Assembly (NCBI RefSeq): GCF_003385215.1 | Contig: NZ_PQHW01000001.1 | Location: forward strand, 124,001 to 188,000 | Reading direction: 5' to 3' | Length of the DNA: 64,000 nt | Source of the DNA: Amycolatopsis thermalba | GTDB taxonomy: Bacteria > Actinomycetota > Actinomycetes > Mycobacteriales > Pseudonocardiaceae | Shown here: in pieces, positions 26,909 through 35,077 of the stretch | Position numbering within the stretch: the stretch's first letter is position 1 | How the letters are laid out: each line of letters starts with the position of its first letter | Made by a program: the position numbers and the translations under genes | The notes under the pieces: model-generated | Seen by the model: the letters and a program-made list of their open reading frames with translations, nothing else | What the model was told of the DNA's origin: nothing | Databases searched by the model: none

Positions 26909-27745
26909 CCGCTGCCCGGCGACGATCGCGGCCAGGGCCAGGGCGAAGCCGGTCAGCTGAACCGGTCCGAGCGTCTGCCCGAGCACGACGACCCCGAGCA
27001 GCGCGGCGACCATCGGCGACAGCAGGCCGAGCACGGCGACCGAGGTGACCGGCAGCGTCGTGATCCCGCGGAACCACAGCACGTACGCCAGCAGCCCGCC
27101 GGCGAGCCCGAGCCACAGGTAACCGAGCACCGCGGGGACATCGACCGCGGGCGGGGCGCCCTCGACCAGGAACGTGACCGGCACCAGGAACAGCCCGCCC
27201 GCGGTCAGCTGCCACGCCGCGAACGCGGTCGGGCCGGCCTCGGCGGGACGGCCCCACTTCTTGGTGAGCGTGACGCCGAGCGCCATGGTCGCCGCGCCGC
27301 CCAGCCCGGCCAGCACGCCGGCCACGCCGAATCCGGCCGCCGGGCCGAGCACGACCAGGCCCACCCCCACGACACCGGTCACGCCCCAGGCGAATCGCCA
27401 CGCCGACGGGCTTTCCTTCAGGACCGCGACCGCGAGCACGGCCACGATCAGCGGCTGGGTGGCGCCCAGGGTCGCCGCGACGCCGCCGGGCAGCCGTTCG
27501 GCGGCGACGAACAGCAGCGGGAAGAACAGGCCGATGTTGAGCACGCCGAGCACGGCGGCCTTCCACCACCAGGCCCCGCGCGGCAGGGTCCGCGTGGCGG
27601 CGAGGGCGATCAGGCCCGCAGGCAGGGCCCGGAGCAGGCCCGCGAACAACGGGTGGGCGGGCGGCAGGAGTTCGGTGGTGACCACGGAGGTCGATCCCCA
27701 GACCACGGGCGCGAAGGCGGCCAGTGCGGTGTCGCGAAGTCTCAC
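26771..27745 (-). CDS. EamA/DMT-family transporter
   Basis: 324 residues from the GTG of (V)RLRDTALAAFAPVVWGST, the usual family start. Ten membrane helices in two EamA halves (LGVLNIGLFFPLLFVAAERL and LGYLWLGLAGGLLAYVLWFR). The last 45 or so residues after VAGQRSRP are charged, not membrane-like, and are read from sequence antisense to the FAD oxidoreductase, so the natural stop seems to have been lost. Likely exporter of a small metabolite or drug, controlled by the divergent LysR gene. Confidence 0.86.
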   Translation of the reverse strand: MRLRDTALAAFAPVVWGSTSVVTTELLPPAHPLFAGLLRALPAGLIALAATRTLPRGAWWWKAAVLGVLNIGLFFPLLFVAAERLPGGVAATLGATQPLIVAVLAVAVLKESPSAWRFAWGVTGVVGVGLVVLGPAAGFGVAGVLAGLGGAATMALGVTLTKKWGRPAEAGPTAFAAWQLTAGGLFLVPVTFLVEGAPPAVDVPAVLGYLWLGLAGGLLAYVLWFRGITTLPVTSVAVLGLLSPMVAALLGVVVLGQTLGPVQLTGFALALAAIVAGQRSRPGAQIRQHGRRRAAAGHQRALDGAGVAVVPAHVAARGEPDRLP

Positions 27746-27802
27746 CCGGCCAGTCTCGGTCGCCTTGATCCATGAGTCCAACACATGTTCGTCACCTGAC
27801 CG

Positions 27803-27817
27803 ATCGTGCGGCACGAT
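27803..27817. promoter_or_regulatory. LysR operator candidate
   Basis: Perfect 7+1+7 inverted repeat ATCGTGCGGCACGAT ending six bases before the LysR GTG start, inside the 78-base divergent gap with the EamA gene. The position fits autoregulation together with control of the transporter. Confidence 0.6.
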
Positions 27818-27823
27818 AGATCG

Positions 27824-28699
27824 GTGGAACTCCAGCAAATGCGCTACGTCGTCGCGGTGGCCGAGACCGGCAGCTTCACCCGGGCGGCGCAGCGATGTCT
27901 CGTCGTGCAGTCGGCGCTCAGCCACCAGGTCGCCCGCCTGGAGCGGGAGCTGGGGGCGCGGTTGTTCGACCGCACCAGCCGGCGGGTGCGGCTGACCGCG
28001 GCGGGCGCGGCGTTCCTGCCCGCGGCGCGGCAGTGCCTGGACTTCGCCGAGCGGGCGGCGGCGGAGGTGGCGGCCGCGGTCGGCGAGGTGCGGGGCCGGC
28101 TGAGCGTCGGGGTGATCCCCACGGTCGCGGCGGTCGACCTGCCGGACGCGCTGCGAGTGTTCCGGCAGCGCTACCCGCAGGTGCGGGTCCGGCTGCGGAT
28201 GGCGGCGAGCCACGAGCTGGTCGAGCAGGTCCGGGAAGGGGCGCTGGACCTGGCCTTCCTCGGGTTGCCGGTCACCACGCGGCCCGAGGGCGTGCGGGGA
28301 CACGAACTGGCGCGCGACCGGCTCGTCGCGGTGGTCGCGCCCGGGCACGCCCTGGCGGGGCGGGCGGAGGTCGACCTGCGGACGCTCGCGGCGGAGCAGT
28401 TCGTGGACTTCACGGCGGGCACGCCGGGCCGCGCCCAGTCCGACCAGGCCTTCGCGGCGGCGGGGGTGCAGCGCGAGGTGGCGTTCGAGGTCACCACGGC
28501 CGAGCTGATGGCCGGGCTGATCCGGGCGGGCCTCGGGGTGGCGATGCTGCCGTCGACGTACGCGCCGCACCTGTCCGGCGTGGCGACGGTCCCGGTCACC
28601 GACGCGCCCGGGCGGATCGAGCACCTGGTCTGGAGCACGGCGGGCCTCACCCCGGCGGCCGCGGCGTTCCTGGAGGTGCTCGGCGTGCCGGCCGGGTAG
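27824..28699 (+). CDS. LysR-family transcriptional regulator
   Basis: 291 residues from the GTG giving VELQQMRYVVAVAETGSF, the normal LysR start. Winged helix: FTRAAQRCLVVQSALSHQVA then LERELGARLFDRTSRRVRLT. The remainder is the two-lobe effector-binding domain. It is divergent from the EamA transporter gene and probably controls it; the inducer is unknown. Confidence 0.9.
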   Translation: MELQQMRYVVAVAETGSFTRAAQRCLVVQSALSHQVARLERELGARLFDRTSRRVRLTAAGAAFLPAARQCLDFAERAAAEVAAAVGEVRGRLSVGVIPTVAAVDLPDALRVFRQRYPQVRVRLRMAASHELVEQVREGALDLAFLGLPVTTRPEGVRGHELARDRLVAVVAPGHALAGRAEVDLRTLAAEQFVDFTAGTPGRAQSDQAFAAAGVQREVAFEVTTAELMAGLIRAGLGVAMLPSTYAPHLSGVATVPVTDAPGRIEHLVWSTAGLTPAAAAFLEVLGVPAG

Positions 28700-28810
28700 G
28701 GCGGTCCGCGGGCGGACATCCCGCCGCCGCAGGGTGGGGAGCCTGCCACACCGTGGCCGGGGATCGGCGTTCGGTGTGGTTTCCGTTGGCGCTGCTGCGT
28801 TTCCCGCCGA

Positions 28811-28946
28811 TCCGCTGGTGCAGACCCGGTACGGCTACGCCCCTACCAGCCGGAGCGACAGGCGGGGTTCCGCACCACGACGCTGGCGGTGCTCGGCGTC
28901 GTCGCAGGGGTGCGCCCTCGGCGTGCTCCTCTCCCGCCCGGCTTAA
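28811..28946 (+). pseudogene. Possible remnant of a short membrane protein
   Basis: Between the LysR and DUF1206 genes the plus strand reads RYGYAPTSRSD, then in another frame AGFRTTTLAVLGVVAG, then in the original frame CALGVLLSRPA and a stop. Joined, these form a plausible single-helix protein, but two frameshifts are needed and the start is unclear. The rest of this 296-base gap shows nothing else. Confidence 0.3.
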
Positions 28947-28995
28947 CCACGCCACCTCCGGGGTACACCCGATCGAGTGACGAGGAGGTGCCCGG

Positions 28996-29823
28996 ATGAC
29001 GAGCAACGCGACAGGCGCCGGTTGGGCGGCACGGGTCAGGGGCCGCTCCGCGGCGCAGGCCGCCGGGCGCGCGGGCATGGTCTGCTGGGGGCTGGTGCAC
29101 CTGGTCGTCGCCTACCTGGCGGTCCGCGTCGCGACCGGGGACGGCGGCAAGGAGGCCGACCAGAAGGGCGCGCTGCAGGAGGTCGGATCCACGCCGGCCG
29201 GCCAGGCGATGCTGTGGGTGCTCGCCATCGGACTGGTCGCGTTCGGGGGGTGGCAGTTCCTGATGGCCGCCCGCGGCTACACCTGGGTGCCCCGGCGCGG
29301 CAAGCGGGTGCGCAAGCGCATCGGCTCCGGGGCACGGGGCGTGGTGGTGCTCGCCCTGGCCTACACCGCGATCCGGCTCGCCACCGGCAGCGGCTCCGCG
29401 CACGGCAACCAGCCGCAGCAGGAGTTCACCGCCCGCCTGCTCCGGCTGCCCGCCGGGCAGGCGCTGGTGGCGGTCGCCGGGGCGGCGGTGATCGCGGTCG
29501 GCGTCGCGGCGGCGGTGAAGGGGATCAAACGCAGCTTCCTCGACGACCTGAACACCCCGAAACTGCCCGCGGGCAGCACGAAGTGGGTCGAGTGGCTCGG
29601 CTCCGCGGGGTACGTCGCCAAGGGCGTGGTGTACGCGATCATCGGCGGGCTGCTCGGCTACGCCGCGCTGCGGTCGGACGCCGGCCAGGCGGGCGGGGTC
29701 GACAAGGCGCTGCGCACGCTCGCCGCCCAGCCCTACGGCGTCGTGCTGCTGGTGGTCGTCGCGGCCGGGCTGGCGGCGTTCGGCATCTACTGCTTCGCCG
29801 CGGCGCGCGCGCACAAGAGCTGA
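28996..29823 (+). CDS. DUF1206 membrane protein
   Basis: 275 residues, ATG after GAGGAGGTG. Three repeats of a two-helix unit as in DUF1206 proteins: each starts with a Gly-rich helix (AGRAGMVCWGLVHLVVAYLA, GARGVVVLALAYTAIRLATG, LGSAGYVAKGVVYAIIGGLL) and ends with a second helix such as LVAFGGWQFLMAAR. Function of the family is unknown; it is common in actinomycetes. Confidence 0.92.
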   Translation: MTSNATGAGWAARVRGRSAAQAAGRAGMVCWGLVHLVVAYLAVRVATGDGGKEADQKGALQEVGSTPAGQAMLWVLAIGLVAFGGWQFLMAARGYTWVPRRGKRVRKRIGSGARGVVVLALAYTAIRLATGSGSAHGNQPQQEFTARLLRLPAGQALVAVAGAAVIAVGVAAAVKGIKRSFLDDLNTPKLPAGSTKWVEWLGSAGYVAKGVVYAIIGGLLGYAALRSDAGQAGGVDKALRTLAAQPYGVVLLVVVAAGLAAFGIYCFAAARAHKS

Positions 29824-29846
29824 CGCTTCTGGCTAAGCTGACGCCC

Positions 29847-30239
29847 GTGACCATCTGGACGGACGTCATCAACTACGTACGCATCCGGTACGAGGTGCTG
29901 GAGGAGAGCGAGCACTGGCTGCGCTTCCGGCTGGACACCGACGGCGGCCGCAGCCAGCAGGTCACCGTGCACCACCTGCCCGACCTCGACGGCGCCGAAT
30001 GGGCCGAGATCTCCTCGGCCGTGGGCTGGGCCGACAAGATCGACCTGCGCCGCCTGCTCGAGCTGGCCGGCGTCTCGTCGATCGGGGGCGCCGCGGTCGT
30101 GGACGGGGTCGCGCTGATCAAGCACACCGTGCCGCTGACGTCACTGCACCTGCGGGAGGAGTTCGAGCGGCCGCTGCTGTCGGTCGTCGCGCAGGCGGAC
30201 GCGTTCGAACACGAACTCTCCACCGGCGACGAGTTCTGA
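29847..30239 (+). CDS. Hypothetical YbjN/T3SS-chaperone-like protein
   Basis: 130 residues from a GTG (TIWTDVINYVRIRYEVLEES) 23 bases after the DUF1206 stop. Mixed alpha/beta, acidic C-terminus, no membrane segment. The pattern (short helix, antiparallel strands, RHLPLTSLHLREEFERPLLS-like helix) recalls YbjN/type III chaperone folds common in actinomycetes, but I do not recognise a named family. Start supported only by length and codon pattern. Confidence 0.65.
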   Translation: MTIWTDVINYVRIRYEVLEESEHWLRFRLDTDGGRSQQVTVHHLPDLDGAEWAEISSAVGWADKIDLRRLLELAGVSSIGGAAVVDGVALIKHTVPLTSLHLREEFERPLLSVVAQADAFEHELSTGDEF

Positions 30240-30248
30240 CCCGCCGCG

Positions 30249-30836
30249 CTAGCCCGCGGTGATCTCGGCGGCCGTGCGGCAGCCCGCGGTCGCCAGGTCC
30301 AGGTTCGCCAGCGAGGCCCGGTGCACCGCCTCGTCGGCGGCGGCCACGCAGTCGCTCACCGGGTGAACGGTGAACCCGAGGTCGGTGGCGTGCCGCGCGG
30401 TCTGCTCGACGGTCAGGTTGGTGGCGACGCCGGTGACGTACAGCGTGGTGACGCCGGCGTCGCCGAGGCGGGCGGCGAGGTCGTTGCCGGCGAGCCCGGA
30501 GAGTTTCTGGTTGTCGGTCACGTGTTCGGCGAGGTGCGTCATCTCGGGGATGATCCGGGTGCCCGGGGCGCCGGGCCGGAACTGCTCCTGCGCGTCGCCG
30601 ACGGCCCGCATGAACGCGGTGTTGCGCACGAGCCGGCCCTCGTCCTCGGGGATCGTGAAGCGGGTGAAGTAGACCGGGATCCCGGCGGCGGCGGCCCACT
30701 GGTGGAACCGGACCGCGCGGCCGACGACGCCGCTGCGCTCGACGGGCGCGGCGAGCATACCGCCGAAGAAGCCCTCCGGCTTGATGACGTTGACCTGCCA
30801 GTGCAGGGCGAGCACGGCGGCGTGTTCCATGGTCAT
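30249..30836 (-). CDS. Isochorismatase-fold protein with altered catalytic residues
   Basis: 195 residues (a second in-frame ATG two codons downstream has better spacing to GCGGGG). The fold is clearly isochorismatase-like: MLAAPVERSGVVGRAVRFHQ, a TRF--PEDE region, DNQKLSGLAGNDLAARL with the conserved Lys, and YVTGVATNLTVEQTARHAT. In active enzymes the last motif carries Cys where this protein has Thr (ATNLTVE), and the Asp of the first strand (VIDMQ-like) is replaced in ALHWQ. It is therefore unlikely to be a standard cysteine hydrolase and may be a binding protein. Confidence 0.8.
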   Translation of the reverse strand: MTMEHAAVLALHWQVNVIKPEGFFGGMLAAPVERSGVVGRAVRFHQWAAAAGIPVYFTRFTIPEDEGRLVRNTAFMRAVGDAQEQFRPGAPGTRIIPEMTHLAEHVTDNQKLSGLAGNDLAARLGDAGVTTLYVTGVATNLTVEQTARHATDLGFTVHPVSDCVAAADEAVHRASLANLDLATAGCRTAAEITAG

Positions 30837-30898
30837 CCCCGCAGCCTAGCGGCGGCCTACAGTGGGGACACCAGGTTCGGCGAGGAAAGGAGCCGGCG

Positions 30899-31276
30899 AT
30901 GGCCGTCCAGCTCAACCACACGATCGTCGAGGCGCGGGACCGGGCGGAAACCGCCGAGTTCCTGACCGGCGTCCTCGGCCTGCCCGGCCCGGTCCCCTAC
31001 GGCCCGTTCCTCGTGGTGCAGGCCGACAACGGGGTCTCGCTCGACGTGCTCCAGGTCGACGGGCCCGTGCACCCGCAGCACTACGCCTTCCTGGTCAGCG
31101 ACGCCGAGTTCGACGAGATCTTCGAGCGCATCACCAGTCGCGGCCTGCCGTACTGGGCGGACCCGTTCCAGAAGGAGCCGGGGCGGATCAACCACCACGA
31201 CGGTGGCCGCGGCGTGTACTGGAACGACCCGAACGGGCACCGGCTGGAAATCATCACCAAGCCCTACGGGGGCTAG
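30899..31276 (+). CDS. VOC-family (glyoxalase-like) protein
   Basis: 125 residues, AAAGGAG site before the ATG. Single vicinal-oxygen-chelate module: QLNHTIVEARDRAETAEFLT, a middle LDVLQVDGPVHPQHYAFLVS with His ligands, and the terminal YWNDPNGHRLEII with the Glu ligand. Likely a metal-dependent dioxygenase or lyase of unknown substrate. Not obviously co-transcribed with the isochorismatase-like gene, which is on the other strand. Confidence 0.85.
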   Translation: MAVQLNHTIVEARDRAETAEFLTGVLGLPGPVPYGPFLVVQADNGVSLDVLQVDGPVHPQHYAFLVSDAEFDEIFERITSRGLPYWADPFQKEPGRINHHDGGRGVYWNDPNGHRLEIITKPYGG

Positions 31277-31317
31277 AGCGGCGGCGTTCGCCCTGGCTGG
31301 TCTGCGACGATGGCGCC

Positions 31318-31650
31318 ATGGACGAGGAAGCCATTCCCATTCTGCGCGTGGCGGACGCCGCGGCGGCGGTCGCGTGGTACGAGCGACTGGGCTTCGCCAA
31401 GCAGTGGGAACACCGCTTCGAACCGGGACTGCCCGCGTTCGTCGAGGTCGCGCGGGGCGGCGTGCGGTTGTTCTTGTCCGAGCACACGGGAGACGCCCGC
31501 CCCGGCACGCTGGTCTACCTCCGCGTCCGTGACGTGGAGGCCGTCGCCACCGAGTTCGGCGTGCCGGTGACGGACGCTCCGTGGGCGCGTGAGGTCGAGC
31601 TGCGCGACCCCGACGGCAACCGGCTCCGGGTCGGCACGCCGACGGAATGA
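31318..31650 (+). CDS. Bleomycin-resistance-type VOC protein
   Basis: 110 residues. Starts MDEEAIPILRVADAAAAVAW and has YERLGFAKQWEHRFEPGLPA, typical of the glyoxalase superfamily proteins annotated as bleomycin resistance; ends with VELRDPDGNRLRVGTP. These usually bind hydrophobic drugs as dimers without catalysis. A 44-base stretch (31387-31430) recurs with 3 mismatches at 42084-42127 on the other strand, in a scar of gene fragments. Confidence 0.83.
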   Translation: MDEEAIPILRVADAAAAVAWYERLGFAKQWEHRFEPGLPAFVEVARGGVRLFLSEHTGDARPGTLVYLRVRDVEAVATEFGVPVTDAPWAREVELRDPDGNRLRVGTPTE

Positions 31651-31713
31651 CGCGCGCCGGCGGCGACGCGGTGCCGGTGGCCGAGAAGGACGGCCGGCGC
31701 CGGACGCGGTGTC

Positions 31714-32055
31714 CTAGAGCAGTTCGGTGCGGCAGCCGAGCCGCTCCCCCAGCTCGGCGAGCAGCGGACCCGGGCCCCGGTGCCCGCGCGCGACGGTGAC
31801 GGGCACGAGCCGCCCGGCGAGCCCGGTCGCCACGTTGTAGATGCGGTAGACGACCCGGGCCCCGGCGGCGTGCTCGTGCACCTCGACGCGCCCGCACCAC
31901 CACCACTGCCCGCGTGCCTCGATCCACCCCTGCGCCGCGTCCTTGCGCACCCGCAATGGCGTGGCGGAGGCCGAGAACGCGGTGCTCAGCACGAGGTCCC
32001 GCACCTGCGGCAGGGGCGCGTGCACCAGACCCTGGTGCACGCCGAGCAATCTCAT
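31714..32055 (-). CDS. Hypothetical protein (small SRPBCC-like)
   Basis: 113 residues from MRLLGVHQGLVHAPLPQVRD, with AGGGGGCC ahead of the ATG. Predominantly beta with a C-terminal helix (LLAELGERLGCRTELL). The middle part RGQWWWCGRVEVHEHAAGAR is conserved-looking. It may be a small SRPBCC-type protein. No recognised domain and no functional context: it converges with the VOC gene, and the 240 bases before it hold no gene. Confidence 0.6.
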   Translation of the reverse strand: MRLLGVHQGLVHAPLPQVRDLVLSTAFSASATPLRVRKDAAQGWIEARGQWWWCGRVEVHEHAAGARVVYRIYNVATGLAGRLVPVTVARGHRGPGPLLAELGERLGCRTELL

Positions 32056-32257
32056 GCGGCCCCCTGGTGAACGGCGGATCACGTGATCCGGCCCCGCGGG
32101 ACGATCACGGACACCACGTCAGCGCTCACGACCCGGCTACGGAACGGGTGGCTCCGGCGGCCGGGCGGACGCGGCGTTCGGCGAACGGGCGAGGTGGGCA
32201 CGCCGGCTCCACCGCGCGTACACAGTGGACGGACCGTTCCCGAGCCCGGCTGACCAC

Positions 32258-32290
32258 ACGGGCGTCCGTCCGAAGTGGACGGGCGCCCGT
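32258..32290 (-). terminator. Hairpin terminator of the transglycosylase gene
   Basis: 14-bp inverted repeat (ACGGGCGTCCGTCC / GGACGGGCGCCCGT) with one G-U wobble position and a 5-base loop, starting six bases after the transglycosylase stop codon. No U-tract, as is common in actinomycetes. Confidence 0.75.
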
Positions 32291-32295
32291 CGTCG

Positions 32296-33078
32296 TCAGT
32301 AGCCGCGGTAGCCGCTGCCCTTCCGGATGGACTTCAGCCCGGGGTGGCCGTCGAAACCGCCGTAGCGGCTGATCGTGTAGCGCACCCCGGCGATGATGTT
32401 GTCCACCGGGTTGAAGATGTCGTCGTGGCCGGGCAGCTTGTGCGCGTTGAAGGTCGAGTCGATGCACTGCATCAGCCCCTTGGAGGGGTGACCGGCGCGC
32501 CAGTTGCTGTCCCAGCGGTTGACGGCGTTCGGGTTGCCGCTCGACTCCTTGTCGATGATCGTGCGGATGGCCTGCACGTCACCGCCGCCGACCGGCACGC
32601 CCTGCGCCCGCATGACGCGGATGGCCTCGTTGATCCAGCCCGCGATCGGGTCGCCGGTGGTGTCGAACACCTCCGGCGCGGGCGGCGGGGCCGGAGCCGG
32701 TTCCGCGACCGGGGTTTCCACGGCGACCGGCTCGGGTGCCGCGACCTCGACGGCGGCGGGGATGTCCAGCACCGGCGCCGGGGTGGTGACCACCCACGTC
32801 GACGGCGGCCCGAGAACCGGGACGGCGGCCACGGTGCCGGCGACCGGGGTCGCACCGGCGGCGGGCGCCGGCGGGGCGGCCTCGCCGCTGCCGCTCGCCA
32901 TCGCGAGCGGGCTGGCGGAGCCGGCCACGGACATCATGAGCAGGCTCGCCGAAACGGACGTGCGCGCGCCGATCCGGCCGAGGTTCTTCGGTTTGGCTGC
33001 GTGCCGCGGGCGGTACCTGTCCGGGGAAAACAGGGCCGCCTTCCGGGGAGCACGGTTGTTGGAATTATGGCTTCCCAT
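32296..33078 (-). CDS. Secreted transglycosylase (SLT domain)
   Basis: 260 residues from MGSHNSNNRAPRKA, with AAGGAGACC upstream; an upstream in-frame GTG would add 24 unlikely residues. A basic N-terminus of about 45 residues precedes a hydrophobic stretch (TSVSASLLMMSVAGSASPLA) that should act as signal peptide, then an Ala/Pro linker. The C-terminal 110 residues are an SLT-like lysozyme fold: IRTIIDKESSGNPNAVNRWD with the catalytic Glu, SKGLMQCIDSTF, and NIIAGVRYTISRYGGF. Likely cleaves peptidoglycan during growth or spore germination. Confidence 0.88.
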   Translation of the reverse strand: MGSHNSNNRAPRKAALFSPDRYRPRHAAKPKNLGRIGARTSVSASLLMMSVAGSASPLAMASGSGEAAPPAPAAGATPVAGTVAAVPVLGPPSTWVVTTPAPVLDIPAAVEVAAPEPVAVETPVAEPAPAPPPAPEVFDTTGDPIAGWINEAIRVMRAQGVPVGGGDVQAIRTIIDKESSGNPNAVNRWDSNWRAGHPSKGLMQCIDSTFNAHKLPGHDDIFNPVDNIIAGVRYTISRYGGFDGHPGLKSIRKGSGYRGY

Positions 33079-33516
33079 GAACGGGAGGTCTCCTTGCTTG
33101 ACGTTCAGCCACGCCGACCCTGTCGGGGGCCAGGCCGGCGGGAGCCACACGAGACGGAACGGGGGATTTCCGGTCTCCGCGAGGCCTCGGCCAGATTACG
33201 AACACGCAACGGAGATATCACCAAACGGTGACTGACCACACAGTTTGAGGGGGTGGCGTGCGATCTTGCGGACCGGCTGTTCCCGCAGCTCTAACAGCGT
33301 TTCTACCGCTGGGTAATAGCACTGCTACTGCCTCCCGCGCGGGCCGATTCGCGGGCCCCGCGAGGTTACGGGCGAAGCAAGGGATCTTCACCCCTCGCGC
33401 CCAGCCTCACACCGCCACGCTCCCCCCGGTGATCACCGATCAGCGCCGCAATCCATCACCCGCCCGCGTGTTCGAATAGCACCGATCACTTTCTTTCGTG
33501 ACCCGTCCAGCCTTCC
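33079..33516. promoter_or_regulatory. Long upstream region of the transglycosylase gene
   Basis: No coding signal. On the minus strand there is TCACCGTTTGGTGA (5-bp arms) and a TAATCT -10-like box roughly 90-100 bases before the start, giving a structured leader. A 12-bp palindrome CGGTGATCACCG lies at 33427-33438. Actinomycete genes of this kind often carry a c-di-AMP (ydaO) riboswitch; I could not match its conserved core here. Confidence 0.3.
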
Positions 33517-33579
33517 TCAACCAGTCGATTGACAACCTGGGGACGGGTGCTCTACCGTCGTCCGCAACCAAGTAGTTGA
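33517..33579 (+). promoter_or_regulatory. ArsR promoter with two operator-like 16-mers
   Basis: TCAACCAGTCGATTGA (33517-33532) and GCAACCAAGTAGTTGA (33564-33579) share CAACCA at the left and TTGA at the right end. A perfect TTGACA -35 box (33529-33534) overlaps the first copy; the -10 candidate TCTACC around 33551 is weak. The second copy ends ten bases before the ArsR start, so binding would block transcription. Confidence 0.6.
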
Positions 33580-33588
33580 GGAAGCAGG

Positions 33589-33948
33589 GTGGACGAGACT
33601 ACCGAGCGGCTCAACCGCGTGTTCGCGGCCCTGGCCGACCCGACCCGGCGCGACCTGGTCGCCCGGCTGGCCGCCGCGGACGCGACCGTCGGCGAGCTGG
33701 CCGAGCCGTACGACATGAGCCTCCAGGCGGTCTCCAAGCACGTGAAGGTGCTCGAGGAGGCCGGTCTGGTGACCCGCAGCCGGATCGCCCAGCGGCGGCC
33801 CGTCCACCTCGACGCGGAGGTGCTCGACCTGATGACGAAGTGGATCGAGCGCTACCGCCGCCAGGCCGAGGAGCGGTACCGGCGCCTGGACGCCGTGCTG
33901 TCCCGCCTGACCGGCGACACCGGCCAGACCCAGGAGGACGCATCATGA
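33589..33948 (+). CDS. ArsR-family repressor
   Basis: 119 residues from a GTG. Winged helix: LNRVFAALADPTRRDLVARL, VGELAEPYDMSLQAVSKHVK recognition region, LEEAGLVTRSRIAQRRPVHL wing. The metal-binding ELCVCD motif of ArsR/SmtB sensors is absent, so it is of the type found next to AHSA1/SRPBCC genes. It overlaps the SRPBCC gene by ATGA and probably represses its own operon. Confidence 0.9.
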   Translation: MDETTERLNRVFAALADPTRRDLVARLAAADATVGELAEPYDMSLQAVSKHVKVLEEAGLVTRSRIAQRRPVHLDAEVLDLMTKWIERYRRQAEERYRRLDAVLSRLTGDTGQTQEDAS

Positions 33949-34433
33949 CCACGCCCCAGCAGGAAACCCGGATCGTGGCGGCCGAGAAGGTGCCGACCAT
34001 CGAGATCATCCGCGAGTTCGACGCACCACCCGAGCAGGTGTTCCGCGCCCACGTCGACCGCGACCTCTACGCGCGGTGGGTCGGGCCGCGCTCGCTGACC
34101 ACGAGGATCACCAGGTGGGACGCCCGCACCGGCGGCGAATGGGCCTTCGCCAACGACCGGGACGGCACCGAGATCGCCTCGTTCTACGGCAGCTTCCACG
34201 AGGTGCGCCCGCACGAGCGGATCGTGTGGACCTTCACCTACGAAGGCGAACCCGACGGGGTCGCGCTGGAGACGCTCACCTTCGAGGCGCTCGGCGGCGG
34301 CCGGACCCGGCTGCGGGTGCTGAGCGTGGTCGAGGACTTCGAAACCCGCGACGGCATACTGTCCAGCGGCATGGACGTCGGCGTCCGCGAGGGCTACGAG
34401 AAGCTCGACGAGCTGCTGGCCGGGGGAGCCTGA
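33945..34433 (+). CDS. SRPBCC (AHSA1) domain protein
   Basis: 162 residues, START-like fold: PTIEIIREFDAPPEQVFRAH, LYARWVGPRSLTTRI, then GTEIASFYGSFHEVRPHERI and WTFTYEG, and a C-terminal helix GMDVGVREGYEKLDELL. Such proteins bind hydrophobic ligands. Function unknown; always found behind ArsR genes of this kind. Coupled to its neighbours by overlap and a 1-base gap. Confidence 0.9.
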   Translation: MTTPQQETRIVAAEKVPTIEIIREFDAPPEQVFRAHVDRDLYARWVGPRSLTTRITRWDARTGGEWAFANDRDGTEIASFYGSFHEVRPHERIVWTFTYEGEPDGVALETLTFEALGGGRTRLRVLSVVEDFETRDGILSSGMDVGVREGYEKLDELLAGGA

Positions 34434-34434
34434 G

Positions 34435-34986
34435 ATGACCCCGGCCCAGCAGCACGCACACGACGCGGCCCGCTTCACCGAACTGGTCGAGTCCGCCTCC
34501 CCCGGTGACTGGGCCCGCCCCAGCCCGGTTCCGGAGTGGACGGCGCTGGACATCGTCAAACACCTCGTCGAGTGGTCCCGGGCGTTCCTGCGCGGCGCCG
34601 GGATCGACCTCCCGGCCCTGGACGTCGACGCCGGGCCGGCCGCCGCCTGGAAGCAGCACGTCACCGACATCCAGGCCATCCTCGACCACCCCGGCGGACG
34701 GGTGCACAGCAACCCGCACACCGGCGACAAGCCCGTCGACGAGGCGGTCGACCAGTTCTACACCGCCGACGTGTGGATGCACACCTGGGACCTGGCCAAG
34801 GCACTCGGCCGCGAACCCGACCTCGGCCAGGACCGCTGCGCCACCGTGCTCGCCGCGATGCGGCCGATCGAACACCTCCTGCGCGACAGCGGCCACTACG
34901 GCCCCGCGGTCCCCGTCCCCGCCGACGCGTCCCCGCAGGACCAGCTGATGGCCTTCATCGGCCGCGACCCGGCCTGGCGCCCCTGA
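34435..34986 (+). CDS. TIGR03086/maleylpyruvate-isomerase-type metal-binding protein
   Basis: 183 residues, DinB-like four-helix bundle. His residues in LDIVKHLVEWSRAFL and in YTADVWMHTWDLAKALG are at the positions expected to bind a metal in this mycothiol-dependent enzyme family; SASPGDWARPSPVPEWT is the common N-terminal motif. Last gene of the ArsR operon. Its substrate is unknown. Confidence 0.85.
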   Translation: MTPAQQHAHDAARFTELVESASPGDWARPSPVPEWTALDIVKHLVEWSRAFLRGAGIDLPALDVDAGPAAAWKQHVTDIQAILDHPGGRVHSNPHTGDKPVDEAVDQFYTADVWMHTWDLAKALGREPDLGQDRCATVLAAMRPIEHLLRDSGHYGPAVPVPADASPQDQLMAFIGRDPAWRP

Positions 34987-35077
34987 CCAGGTCCTTCTCG
35001 CTCCACACTCGCTCAGCCATGAGCTCCCTTCCTAGATCGAGAGCCCAGACTGTCAACAACCTCCGTCAGTTTCAGAC

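Noticed and set aside
28734-28946. 70-codon plus-strand ORF after the LysR gene
   Set aside because: As one frame it is not protein-like; only a frameshifted reading gives a plausible membrane helix, so it is listed as a remnant.
33079-33260. Possible c-di-AMP (ydaO) riboswitch before the transglycosylase gene
   Set aside because: The gene type and the structured leader fit, but I could not find the conserved core of the motif. A covariance search with the ydaO model would decide.
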